Assembly: GCA_910588905.1 (NCBI GenBank)
Contig: CAJURZ010000004.1
Coordinates: 48,518 to 112,517, forward strand
Direction of reading: 5' to 3'
Source: an uncultured Eggerthellaceae bacterium
GTDB taxonomy: Bacteria > Actinomycetota > Coriobacteriia > Coriobacteriales > Eggerthellaceae
Length of the DNA stretch: 64,000 nucleotides
Within the stretch, counting starts at the first letter, position 1. Every line of letters starts with the position of its first letter. Positions 17,244-24,753 of this stretch are shown piece after piece. Under the pieces are notes generated by a model. That model was not told where the DNA came from. It saw nothing but the letters and a program-made list of their open reading frames with translations, and searched no databases. The translations under genes and the position numbers were made by a program.

Positions 17244-17900
17244 ATGGGCCTAGACGAAGAGCTGCAAGGCTTAGAGGAGTCCGGCGAGACCCAAGCTGAG
17301 TGGACAGACCAAGAGACAGAGCTCCAAGATGCCCAGGATGATCTGGATGAGTATCTCGGAGCTGATGCCATGGAATCTGACCAAGAGCATGCCTTTGCCA
17401 GCTTCAGCACCGAAAACGAAGCTGACTACAACGGCTATGACCCCGCTGAGGTAGAAGAGACCGAGGAAGAGGAAGCATCAGCTGATGCGCTCCATTCGGA
17501 AGGCTATCATCTCGAAGATGCTCATGACCTGGAAGAAGAGGTCATCGAGATGGAGATAGAGGATGAGGACATCTATGCCTACCTCGTGGATGAGGACGAT
17601 AATGAGATCGGCTTCGTTCTGATCGACGAAGAGGGCAACGAGCAGGAATACTACTACGTGGACATGGATGACTACGTGGTGGTAGATGATGGCTCCGAAG
17701 ACGACCCTGATCCTCACACGAAAGTGGTCCGCGCCGAAGACGGCGAGGAATTCGACTTAGGGATCAGCCGGGAGGGCATCGAGGAAGCCACTCAGGACGC
17801 CAACGCCATCTACAAGGACGGGATCGAGATAGCCGCTGAATTCAAGGGCATCATGTCGGATATCAGTGACTCCATGAGCTTCCTGAACAAGAAGAAGTAG
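17244..17900 (+). CDS. Extremely acidic protein of unknown function
   Basis: 218 residues from ATG 17244, preceded by GAAGAGGAG. Dominated by Asp and Glu, especially residues 1-105 (for example EVEETEEEEASADA). A central block of about 75 residues (IYAYLVDEDDNEIGFVLIDE ... YYYVDMDDYVVVDD) looks like a short beta-rich domain reminiscent of DUF1292-type acidic proteins, but this is not certain. The C-terminus (GIEIAAEFKGIMSDISDSM) looks helical. It lies between smpB and ssrA; its stop is 3 bases from the tmRNA promoter. No function assigned. Confidence 0.7.
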   Translation: MGLDEELQGLEESGETQAEWTDQETELQDAQDDLDEYLGADAMESDQEHAFASFSTENEADYNGYDPAEVEETEEEEASADALHSEGYHLEDAHDLEEEVIEMEIEDEDIYAYLVDEDDNEIGFVLIDEEGNEQEYYYVDMDDYVVVDDGSEDDPDPHTKVVRAEDGEEFDLGISREGIEEATQDANAIYKDGIEIAAEFKGIMSDISDSMSFLNKKK

Positions 17901-17903
17901 TCC

Positions 17904-17931
17904 TTGACTTGGGCGCTTAGCCCAGTAGAAT
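17904..17931 (+). promoter_or_regulatory. Promoter of the tmRNA gene
   Basis: TTGACT at 17904-17909 and TAGAAT at 17926-17931 with 16-base spacing, ending 17 bases before the mature 5' end of tmRNA. The best sigma-70-type promoter in the window. Confidence 0.75.
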
Positions 17932-17948
17932 GGTCTATCTACCTGCCT

Positions 17949-18320
17949 GGGGGCGACTGGTTTCGACATGGCAGGTCTGAGATGAGGAGCAAGCCGTGGT
18001 CTCCTCGCCACGCTAAACAGGGGTACTGTCAAAATTAATTGGCAAAGCTAAGACTCAGAGCGCTCCGGCGCTCGCCATGGCTGCTTAAACAGCAACCATC
18101 CGCTGAACTCAGAGGTTCCCCGGTCTGAGGGAAGCGTCATCTTAAGGGGAATGCTCTGCATCACGTAGCCCGTATGGATGCAGCTAAGACGGAACGGGCT
18201 CGGAGGAGCAACGCTGGTTTGCGAGCCGCACTCCTCCCAAACCTTGAGCGCAAACTAAGCTTGTAGCGCCTCATCGAGGATCTGGTATGGACCGGAGTTC
18301 GATTCTCCGCGCCTCCACCA
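17949..18320 (+). ncRNA. ssrA: Transfer-messenger RNA
   Basis: About 372 bases. The 5' end GGGGGCGACTGGTTTCGAC and 3' end GGAGTTCGATTCTCCGCGCC TCCACCA form the tRNA-like domain (GGGGGCG pairs with CGCCTCC) with an encoded CCA. The tag frame ends at TAA 18086-18088 and reads (G)(K)AKTQSAPALAMAA; the resume codon is probably GCT at 18047 or GGC at 18041. The ending ALAMAA departs from the usual ALAA. Works with SmpB encoded just upstream to rescue stalled ribosomes and tag products for proteolysis. Confidence 0.95.
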
Positions 18321-18331
18321 TAAGAGAACTA

Positions 18332-18367
18332 GACGAACACCCATCTACCGGGTGTTCGTCTTTCTTT
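18332..18367 (+). terminator. Rho-independent terminator of tmRNA
   Basis: Perfect 11-bp stem GACGAACACCC / GGGTGTTCGTC with a 7-base loop, followed by TTTCTTT, beginning 12 bases after the tmRNA 3' end. Confidence 0.93.
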
Positions 18368-18470
18368 ACTGGGCTTCAACGGAGCCCCTATGACAAGATC
18401 ACGCTTCACCACAAGAGCACTGAAATGGATCGGATATGCCTTCGATTCTCCTGATCGCGTCCATCCTATT

Positions 18471-18492
18471 GTTGTACAATCTATGTTGTACT
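18471..18492 (+). promoter_or_regulatory. Probable operator/promoter of the toxin-antitoxin pair
   Basis: TTGTACAA (18472-18479, a perfect palindrome that also contains the -10-like TACAAT) and a second TTGTAC at 18486-18491, immediately before a strong AAGGAGG ribosome site and the antitoxin ATG. Repeated half-sites over the promoter fit autorepression by a ribbon-helix-helix antitoxin. Confidence 0.5.
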
Positions 18493-18503
18493 AAGGAGGC
18501 GCT

Positions 18504-18806
18504 ATGGAAGATGCCATGGTCACCGGTCGCATGCCCTTTCAGAAGAAGGCCGCTGGGAATGCAGTCCTGAGGGATGCGGGGTTGAATGCCTCTCAGGCCA
18601 TCAATCGGATGTATTCCAAGCTCATAGAAGATCATTCTGCCAGCTTCCTTGATGGCAGTGATAGCTGCCTTGAAGACGAGTCCACCAAATGGGCAATGGC
18701 AGCCTCCTTCATCGACACGCTCCTGGTCCCCTTGAGCCCAAACATCTCAGATATGAGCGACATCGACGCGAAGATGAGCCGCCTTCGCTCCCGGAGCTTG
18801 GTATAG
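18504..18806 (+). CDS. RelB/DinJ-like antitoxin
   Basis: 100 residues. The N-terminal part (MVTGRMPFQKKAAGNAVLRD, then GLNASQAINRMYSKLIED) matches the ribbon-helix-helix of RelB/DinJ proteins; the C-terminal half presumably wraps the toxin. Directly followed, with no gap, by a PIN-domain toxin. A repeated TTGTAC motif upstream is the likely self-operator. RelB-type antitoxins usually pair with RelE/YafQ toxins, so the PIN partner is less common. Confidence 0.75.
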   Translation: MEDAMVTGRMPFQKKAAGNAVLRDAGLNASQAINRMYSKLIEDHSASFLDGSDSCLEDESTKWAMAASFIDTLLVPLSPNISDMSDIDAKMSRLRSRSLV

Positions 18807-19271
18807 ATGGCGAAGGCGCGGGTCCTTCTGGACACTAACATCATCGTTGACTGCCTCGGTGTGCGCGAACCCTTCTATGAGCCTGCCCGGCGTGTGCTCC
18901 TCTGCGGACGCGTTGGAGAATTCGAGCTGTGGTCGGCCTCGTCCCAATTCACTGACTTGATCTATATCCTCTCGAATGGTGGCGCTAAGGATCGCCTGGC
19001 TCCCGCTCTATCCGCACTCCAAGGATTGAGATCATTCGTGAATGTCTATCCTGTCGGCACAACTGAGATAGATGCAATGTTAGCAACGGGATGGAAGGAT
19101 CCAGAAGACGCGCTCCTCTACGAGGTGGCTATGAAGGTGAGAGCTGACGCGATCGTCACTAGGAACGCATCGGACTTCGAAACCACTACCATGAACATCT
19201 TCAGCTGTGATGAGCTCTTCGCTTGGCTCTTGGAGAGCTTCGGACTGGACTACTCTGAGGTCCCCTTCTAG
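18807..19271 (+). CDS. PIN-domain ribonuclease toxin
   Basis: 154 residues. Acidic PIN residues are in place: VLLDTNIIVDCL at the N-terminus, GWKDPEDALLYEVAM in the middle and DAIVTRNASDFE near the end. PIN toxins (VapC-like) cleave RNA, often initiator tRNA or rRNA. ATG abuts the antitoxin stop; the ribosome site GGAG lies inside the antitoxin coding end, indicating translational coupling. Confidence 0.82.
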   Translation: MAKARVLLDTNIIVDCLGVREPFYEPARRVLLCGRVGEFELWSASSQFTDLIYILSNGGAKDRLAPALSALQGLRSFVNVYPVGTTEIDAMLATGWKDPEDALLYEVAMKVRADAIVTRNASDFETTTMNIFSCDELFAWLLESFGLDYSEVPF

Positions 19272-19286
19272 CTGGATAGGATATGT

Positions 19287-19362
19287 TGCAGCACCTGCCG
19301 GGTGGCCTGGCGTATGGGGTTATCCCAGGTGCAACGGCGGGCTGACCTAGATCAGCCCCTAC
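19287..19362 (-). repeat. Palindromic intergenic repeat, copy B
   Basis: Reverse complement aligns with copy A at 11253-11329 over its full length, including GTAGGGGC, a 7-bp stem hairpin (GGGCTGA/TCAGCCC), CGTTGCA, ATAACCCCAT and ACCCGGCAGGTG. It sits just beyond the toxin stop. No coding sequence. Confidence 0.75.
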
Positions 19363-19385
19363 AACAATCTGACACATCACCCGCA

Positions 19386-19483
19386 GGAGGGGTCGATCAT
19401 GATCAGTCCCCACAAAGGACCGGTGACATTATTCTCGTAGGGGTCGAACGTGTTCGACCCCGGGCCGACCGAGGTCGGCGCCT
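19386..19483. repeat. Cluster of further hairpin modules next to copy B
   Basis: Three more palindromes: around GATCATGATC (19395-19404) flanked by GGGG/CCCC; GGGGTCGAAC-GT-GTTCGACCCC (19440-19461), which shares the GTAGGGG...CGAAC design of copy A; and GCCGACC-GAG-GTCGGC just after. Together with copy B they fill the 250-base gap between the toxin and the radical SAM gene. Confidence 0.65.
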
Positions 19484-19523
19484 ATGGATAAGGTTGCCTC
19501 AGTTGCGGCACCAGATTAGCTGG

Positions 19524-20426
19524 TCAGACCTCAAAATCCGGTATGAAGCTCTCCTGGGCAGGATCGCCCTCCTGCCAGAAGTAGTCTTCGAAGCCCAGTT
19601 CATCAGCCACATCCAACACGTGCTCGTATTCTTCAGAGGTGAGCGCGCGTCCCAGCTCAGGGAAGCTGCGCAAGACAGGTGAGCTATTCGGGATGACGGG
19701 GGTGTACTGGCTCATGAGGGAGAGCCGAAGGCCGCTTCCGAAACGATGCCTCAGAAGACGCAACGCCTCAACGGATGCCTCAACCAGACCGGGTAGGATG
19801 AGATGGCGCACCACCACTCCCCTTACAAGGCGCTGGCTCCCCCGATGATCGTCATAGGCTGGCTCTCCCACTTGTGCGACCATCTCCTCCAAGGCCTTGA
19901 GCGCCCAGGTGGGGTAATCTGCAACCTTGGAAAGCTCTTGGGCCAGACGGCTGTCAGCGTACTTGAAGTCAGTGAGATACACATCCACGAAGCCTGCGTT
20001 ATCCCGCAGAGCCTCCACCGTCTCATAGCCACTGGTGTTCCAAATGATGGGCAAATGCAGTCCGCATTCGCGAGCCTGATGGATGGAAGCGCGAATGGAA
20101 GGGGCGAAATGGGTGGGGGTGACCAGATTCACGTTCATCGCCCCGGCTTCCTGCAATGAGATCATCTCAGAAGCCAGCTCATCCACGCTCAGCTCCCGAC
20201 CCCTGAGGCTACGGGATATGGCTTGGTTCTGACAGTAAGCGCACCTCAAGGAGCATCCAGGAAAGAAGATGGTACCGCTGCCCGCCGTGCCGCTGATAGG
20301 CGGCTCCTCCCAATGGTGCAGCATAACATGGGAGACGAGCAACCTTCCATCGGCACCGCATGCTCCCCGCTCCCCTGAGCTGCGATCAGCGTTGCACAGA
20401 CGCGGACAGAGCCTGCATCCCGCCAT
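19524..20426 (-). CDS. Radical SAM protein, PflX-like (pyruvate formate-lyase-activating homologue)
   Basis: 300 residues. Starts with a Cys-rich CRLCPRLCNADR segment, then the radical SAM motif FFPGCSLRCAYCQN (CxxxCxxC), followed by VDVYLTDFKY and VRHLILPGL typical of PflA/PflX relatives. Family members generate glycyl radicals or have unknown targets; no glycyl radical enzyme is nearby, so substrate is unknown. Last gene of the long minus-strand run, 11 bases after the next gene upstream. Confidence 0.85.
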   Translation of the reverse strand: MAGCRLCPRLCNADRSSGERGACGADGRLLVSHVMLHHWEEPPISGTAGSGTIFFPGCSLRCAYCQNQAISRSLRGRELSVDELASEMISLQEAGAMNVNLVTPTHFAPSIRASIHQARECGLHLPIIWNTSGYETVEALRDNAGFVDVYLTDFKYADSRLAQELSKVADYPTWALKALEEMVAQVGEPAYDDHRGSQRLVRGVVVRHLILPGLVEASVEALRLLRHRFGSGLRLSLMSQYTPVIPNSSPVLRSFPELGRALTSEEYEHVLDVADELGFEDYFWQEGDPAQESFIPDFEV

Positions 20427-20437
20427 CAGAGGGCCGC

Positions 20438-21400
20438 TCAGTTCGAAGAGTAGCCTGTGGATATCCCGAACATCTCGTTGAGGTAGTCATCCTCTTCATC
20501 GAAGCCCGCTTCGTCCGCCTCGTCAGCAGGCCCTTCCTCACCCTGATACAGAGCATTCGCCCGTGACCAATCAAGGCCGTAGCTCTCCCCATCATGGTCA
20601 GAGCCATAGACTAGGGCCAATGCAGCAGGGCTCTTGGAGGCTCCCCCGATGACAGCCAGCAGCTCTATCAAGTGGAAGGCGCTTTCCACTTGGGGCAAGA
20701 TGATCTCGTGGTCATCAGCGGCCATGAGGATGCTGGAGAGCTCCGCCATGAGCATCTCGACGCTATAGGACCCATTGAAGCGCTTCTGAGCCACAGCCTC
20801 AAGGACATCGGCGACCACCGGCGTGGTAGCCGCAGGAGCAAGCGGTGAGGCCTCTGTCCCCAAGATGAGCGTGCGCGCACCCTTAGAGAGCGCCAGAGCC
20901 TCTACGGCGCTCATGATCTGGGCGGTATCCTGGATGGTGATGGTCATGCGTGCCAGCTGACAGGCTGCCGCCGATGACCGTTCTTCCCGCTGGGAGAACA
21001 CGGCATCCAACAGGGCCTCTGCGCGAAGGAGAGCATCTCCTTCACCGTAGCAGAACGTTGTCAGATTCTCCTTCTCCAAACCGTGGGCAGCTACCTTGTC
21101 CCGCACCACCGCCGGAGCCGTGACCATGGAAAAGCCGCTCAAAGTGGCAACGGCATTCATCTCATCGGCGAAATTGGGAGTGACCGGGCTCATGTCTATC
21201 ACCTGAGCCCCCTCTACCATCCTCTGGAGCAGGCCGTCCTCGCCGAAGTAGAGGTCTTCCAGCTGGGTCATAGTGGTGCAGTAGGTGATGACGAAACTAG
21301 CGGCTTCCACTTCGCCTTCGCGAGTGAAGCCTGCCTGGGCCAGACGCTCCTGGATCTGCTCGATGAAGTGGGCATTGCCCCTGAAAGCATAGGTTGACAT
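20438..21400 (-). CDS. Divergent beta-hydroxyacid dehydrogenase-like protein
   Basis: 320 residues. The segment VITYCTTMTQLEDLYFGEDG followed by VIDMSPVTPNFADEM resembles the NAD-binding domain of 3-hydroxyisobutyrate dehydrogenases, and the helical C-terminal half (YSVEMLMAELSSILMAADDH) resembles their second domain. The glycine-rich GxGxxG is not recognisable at the N-terminus and the lysine usually found in the KDL-type helix is absent, so it may be non-catalytic. The C-terminal ~40 residues are acidic. Its start abuts the stop of a degV gene. Confidence 0.55.
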   Translation of the reverse strand: MSTYAFRGNAHFIEQIQERLAQAGFTREGEVEAASFVITYCTTMTQLEDLYFGEDGLLQRMVEGAQVIDMSPVTPNFADEMNAVATLSGFSMVTAPAVVRDKVAAHGLEKENLTTFCYGEGDALLRAEALLDAVFSQREERSSAAACQLARMTITIQDTAQIMSAVEALALSKGARTLILGTEASPLAPAATTPVVADVLEAVAQKRFNGSYSVEMLMAELSSILMAADDHEIILPQVESAFHLIELLAVIGGASKSPAALALVYGSDHDGESYGLDWSRANALYQGEEGPADEADEAGFDEEDDYLNEMFGISTGYSSN

Positions 21401-22330
21401 CTACTTCCCACCCTTCACGCGCCGAGCGATGCGATCAGCCACTGAGAGCTTCTCACGCTGATCAGACCCCCAGAAAGCCACCGCCAGCATGCCGGGACCC
21501 ACATGGGTGCCGATGACCGGCCCGATGGAAGCCTCTACGATGTAGATGTTTTCATCTATCTTGGTTATGGCGTCTCTCAGGCGCTGAAGGTCCTTATCTG
21601 CATCGGCACTGCCCAAGATGCAGTAATGGCTCAGATCGTCTTCGGCGATGTTCTTCTCGAAATACTCGGCCAGGGCCTTGATGCCCTTCTTCCGGCCACG
21701 AGCCACGCCCACCAGCTGGAGCTTGCCCGTGATGTTGTCAACGGTGAGCAAGGGCTTCACGTCCAGCTTGGATCCGGCCACGGCCACCCCTGAGGGGATG
21801 CGACCGCCGCGACGCAGAGCCTCCAAGTCTTCCACCATGAATTCGCAATCCACGAAGTAGCGGGCCTCTTCCGCCCAGTCTGCCAGCTCCTTGGCCGAAA
21901 GCCCCTTATCCATTTGGCGCAAGGCCTCATAGACCAAGACCCCCTCGGCAATGGAGGGGAGCTTCGTGTCCACCACATAGAGCTGGAAGTCAGGGTATTC
22001 CTTGAGGATCTGATCGCGCACCAGCACCGCTGCGTCATAGCTCCCTGAAAGGCCGCTGGTGAACGAGAGATAGACCGCAGGCATTCCCTCCTCAGCAGCT
22101 GCTGTGAAGACCTCCGTGAGTTGAGGGACCGAGAGCTGAGCGGTAGAGGGTTCCGTTCCCTTGCGCATGAGCTCATAGAAGTCATGGGCCGAGGTGGTCT
22201 GGAACAGGTCATCCTCGAAGGTGCCCCCGTCCACGATATAGGGGAACTTGAGCAGGCGCACATCATCGCGCAGCAAGAGATCCACGGGCAGGTCGCAGCA
22301 GGAATCCAGTATCAAATGGCAATTGGGCAT
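21401..22330 (-). CDS. DegV-family fatty-acid-binding protein
   Basis: 309 residues. Typical DegV layout: HLILDSCCDLPVDLL at the N-terminus, FTSGLSGSYDAAVLVRD (lipid carboxylate-binding Ser region), RRGGRIPSGVAVAGSKLDVKPLL and the C-terminal IGPVIGTHVGPGMLAVAF. DegV proteins (FakB type) bind a fatty acid for phosphorylation by FakA; no fakA is in the window. 17 bases downstream of a second degV. Confidence 0.9.
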   Translation of the reverse strand: MPNCHLILDSCCDLPVDLLLRDDVRLLKFPYIVDGGTFEDDLFQTTSAHDFYELMRKGTEPSTAQLSVPQLTEVFTAAAEEGMPAVYLSFTSGLSGSYDAAVLVRDQILKEYPDFQLYVVDTKLPSIAEGVLVYEALRQMDKGLSAKELADWAEEARYFVDCEFMVEDLEALRRGGRIPSGVAVAGSKLDVKPLLTVDNITGKLQLVGVARGRKKGIKALAEYFEKNIAEDDLSHYCILGSADADKDLQRLRDAITKIDENIYIVEASIGPVIGTHVGPGMLAVAFWGSDQREKLSVADRIARRVKGGK

Positions 22331-22347
22331 GGGGTCTTCCTTTCAGA

Positions 22348-23250
22348 TCAAGCAGTGAAGATGAGATCATCAGTGGAGAGGTCGAGCTTGCCTTGAACAT
22401 AGCGAACGCATTCATAGGCAAGCCCTACGGCTGGGCCCACATGGACGCCGATGACCGGACTTGCGGGGCGCACTTCCACAGAGCATCCCGCTATGCGCTC
22501 AACCTCAGCATGGAATGATTCCAGCATCTGGGTCTTCTTCCCGATGTAGTGGACCACTACTCGCTTGAGGCCGTAGCGCTCCACATCCGCCTGGAAGCAC
22601 TTGAGCATCTCGTTCACGGCCCGCTTCATGGTACGGACCTTCGCTATGGCCTGGGGAACGCCATTGAAGACGCTGATGACGGGTGTGATCTTGATGGCCG
22701 AGCCCATGAGAGCCGCCACAGGACCGATGCGGCCCCCCGCCTTGAGAAAGGCCAGGGATTCCGGAACGAAGAGGATGCGCGAACAGAGGATGCCGTTGAC
22801 CACAGCAGCAGCACACTCCTCCAAAGAACCCCCTCCGTCTCGGGCATCCGCCCCATCCAGCAGCGGGAATACCTCATCGGCGCAGGTGGAGAGAGAGTCT
22901 ATGAGCACGCAGCGGAACCCGATGTTGTGGGATTTGACCGTTCGAGCGGCTCGCACGGCCCCTTCGAACGTACCGGAAAGCCCTCCCGAGATGAATACGC
23001 CCAGAACGTCGTCGCCCGCCGCAGCCGCCTCTTCGAAGAAACCCTCCAGCAGGTGCTGGGAGGGTTGGCTGGAAGAGGGGATGTCATCGATACGGTCCTC
23101 GAGGGTGTCATAGAAACCCTCTATATCCATGGCGGTCTCAAGCTGTTCGCCATCGTCATACCGGACGTAGAGGGGGGCTATGGTGATGCCTCGCTCCTTG
23201 GCTACAGCCGGAGGGATGCCCGTTGTGGAATCGGTTATCATCCGGATCAT
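22348..23250 (-). CDS. DegV-family fatty-acid-binding protein (second copy)
   Basis: 300 residues. MIRMITDSTTGIPPAVAKE, FISGGLSGTFEGAVRAAR, LKAGGRIGPVAALMGSAIKITPV and ASPVIGVHVGPAVGLAYE mark a DegV protein. Only moderately similar to its neighbour, so the pair likely differs in lipid preference, as FakB1/FakB2 do. Located 36 bases after pncB. Confidence 0.9.
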   Translation of the reverse strand: MIRMITDSTTGIPPAVAKERGITIAPLYVRYDDGEQLETAMDIEGFYDTLEDRIDDIPSSSQPSQHLLEGFFEEAAAAGDDVLGVFISGGLSGTFEGAVRAARTVKSHNIGFRCVLIDSLSTCADEVFPLLDGADARDGGGSLEECAAAVVNGILCSRILFVPESLAFLKAGGRIGPVAALMGSAIKITPVISVFNGVPQAIAKVRTMKRAVNEMLKCFQADVERYGLKRVVVHYIGKKTQMLESFHAEVERIAGCSVEVRPASPVIGVHVGPAVGLAYECVRYVQGKLDLSTDDLIFTA

Positions 23251-23286
23251 CTCATCACCCTTTCGGCGTTTGCGGTCATCAGGCCC

Positions 23287-24753
23287 TCAAGCGTCGCAAT
23301 CGATGCGCCTCAGCTTCGCGATAAGCTTTTGGCGGCGGTCATGGAGCCCGCGCTCCAAGCCCACGGGGTAGGTATGGGGATTCAGCATGCGGAGCTGGCT
23401 CTCGTCCAAAGTGGCCAGCTCATCCCGTGCCCGGGACTGAGCCACCAGGGCGTCCCGGTCGTCTTCGCCAAGGACCACTCTACCGCCCTCGAAGAGCGGC
23501 GTGAGCAATGTCTTGAAGCGCTTGCCACCCAGTTGCTTCTGGCGCAGAGGATCCATGGGATCGACGATGGTATGATCGGGATCTTCCAGGTCAGAGAAGA
23601 TATCGAAGACCATATCCCCCGCTATCTTCCCATCTTCATGGTAATAGCGGCGCACATCCAGCACGCCGGGAGTGGTGAGCTTCGTGGTGGATTCCGATAT
23701 CTTCAGACGATCGGTCCAGCCAGCATCCCCCGGCATGCGAATGGCCGAGAGCTTGTAGACGCCCCCTAAAGTGGGCTGATCGAATGCGGTAGCCAGCTTC
23801 GTGCCCACACCCCAGATATCCACCGGGGCCCCCTCGTCCAAGATGGACTGGATGAGCACCTCGTCCAGATCATTGGTGAGCATGATGCCCACATCGTGCA
23901 GCCCGGCCTCGTCCAGCTTCCGCCGAGCCATCTTCGCCAACCAAGCAAGGTCGCCTGAGTCTATGCGGATAGCGCGTAGGCGCTCCCCCCGCTCACGCAT
24001 CTCCAACCCCACGGTGATGGCGTTCTGGATACCCTGCTCCACATCATAGGTGTCTACCAAAAGGCTACAATTATTGGGAGCCACCTGGGCGTATTCCCGA
24101 AATGCCGTCAGCTCATCCGGGAACGACATCACCCAGGAATGAGAATGGGTCCCTGATACGGGCAGGGAGAAGAGCTTGCCCGCAAGCACATTGGACGTGG
24201 AAGCGCAGCCACCCACGACTGCGGCCCGAGAAGCCCAAAGAGCCCCCGTACCCTGAGCGCGCCTGAGACCGAATTCGGTCACCGGGCGCCCCGAAGCAGC
24301 CTGGCAGACCCGGGCGGCCTTAGTGGCGATCAGCGTTTGGAAGCTGATGCAATTGAGCAGCATGGTCTCGAGCATCTGGCATTGCATGATGGAACCCTGG
24401 ACTCGAATCACCGGTTCATTCGGGAACACCACCGTTCCCTCCCGTACCCCCCAGACAGAGACATCCAGGCTGAAGCCGCGCAGGTACTCCAGAAAGCCCC
24501 GATGGAAGAGGGCACCCCCTCCAGGAGCCGGGATATCCGCCAGATAGGCTATGTCCTCCTCAGTGAACCGATACTCCCCGAGGATCTCAGCTAGCTGAGC
24601 CATCCCACAGGCGATGGCGTAGCCACCCCTGAAGGGGTAATCCCGGAAGTACATATTGAACGTGGCTTCCTCATCCGCCTTACCCGCCTCCAGGTAGCCC
24701 TGAGCCATGGTGAGCTGGTACAGATCGGTGTAGAGGGACCACTCCATCGTCAT
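23287..24753 (-). CDS. pncB: Nicotinate phosphoribosyltransferase
   Basis: 488 residues, usual length for the Gram-positive type. SLYTDLYQLTMAQGYLEAGK at the N-terminus, the FGLRRAQG motif, SGTHSHSWVMSF and IRIDSGDLAWLAK (PRPP and nucleotide contacts) are diagnostic. Makes nicotinate mononucleotide from nicotinate in NAD salvage. Start ATG shares one base with the ricT stop. Confidence 0.95.
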   Translation of the reverse strand: MTMEWSLYTDLYQLTMAQGYLEAGKADEEATFNMYFRDYPFRGGYAIACGMAQLAEILGEYRFTEEDIAYLADIPAPGGGALFHRGFLEYLRGFSLDVSVWGVREGTVVFPNEPVIRVQGSIMQCQMLETMLLNCISFQTLIATKAARVCQAASGRPVTEFGLRRAQGTGALWASRAAVVGGCASTSNVLAGKLFSLPVSGTHSHSWVMSFPDELTAFREYAQVAPNNCSLLVDTYDVEQGIQNAITVGLEMRERGERLRAIRIDSGDLAWLAKMARRKLDEAGLHDVGIMLTNDLDEVLIQSILDEGAPVDIWGVGTKLATAFDQPTLGGVYKLSAIRMPGDAGWTDRLKISESTTKLTTPGVLDVRRYYHEDGKIAGDMVFDIFSDLEDPDHTIVDPMDPLRQKQLGGKRFKTLLTPLFEGGRVVLGEDDRDALVAQSRARDELATLDESQLRMLNPHTYPVGLERGLHDRRQKLIAKLRRIDCDA

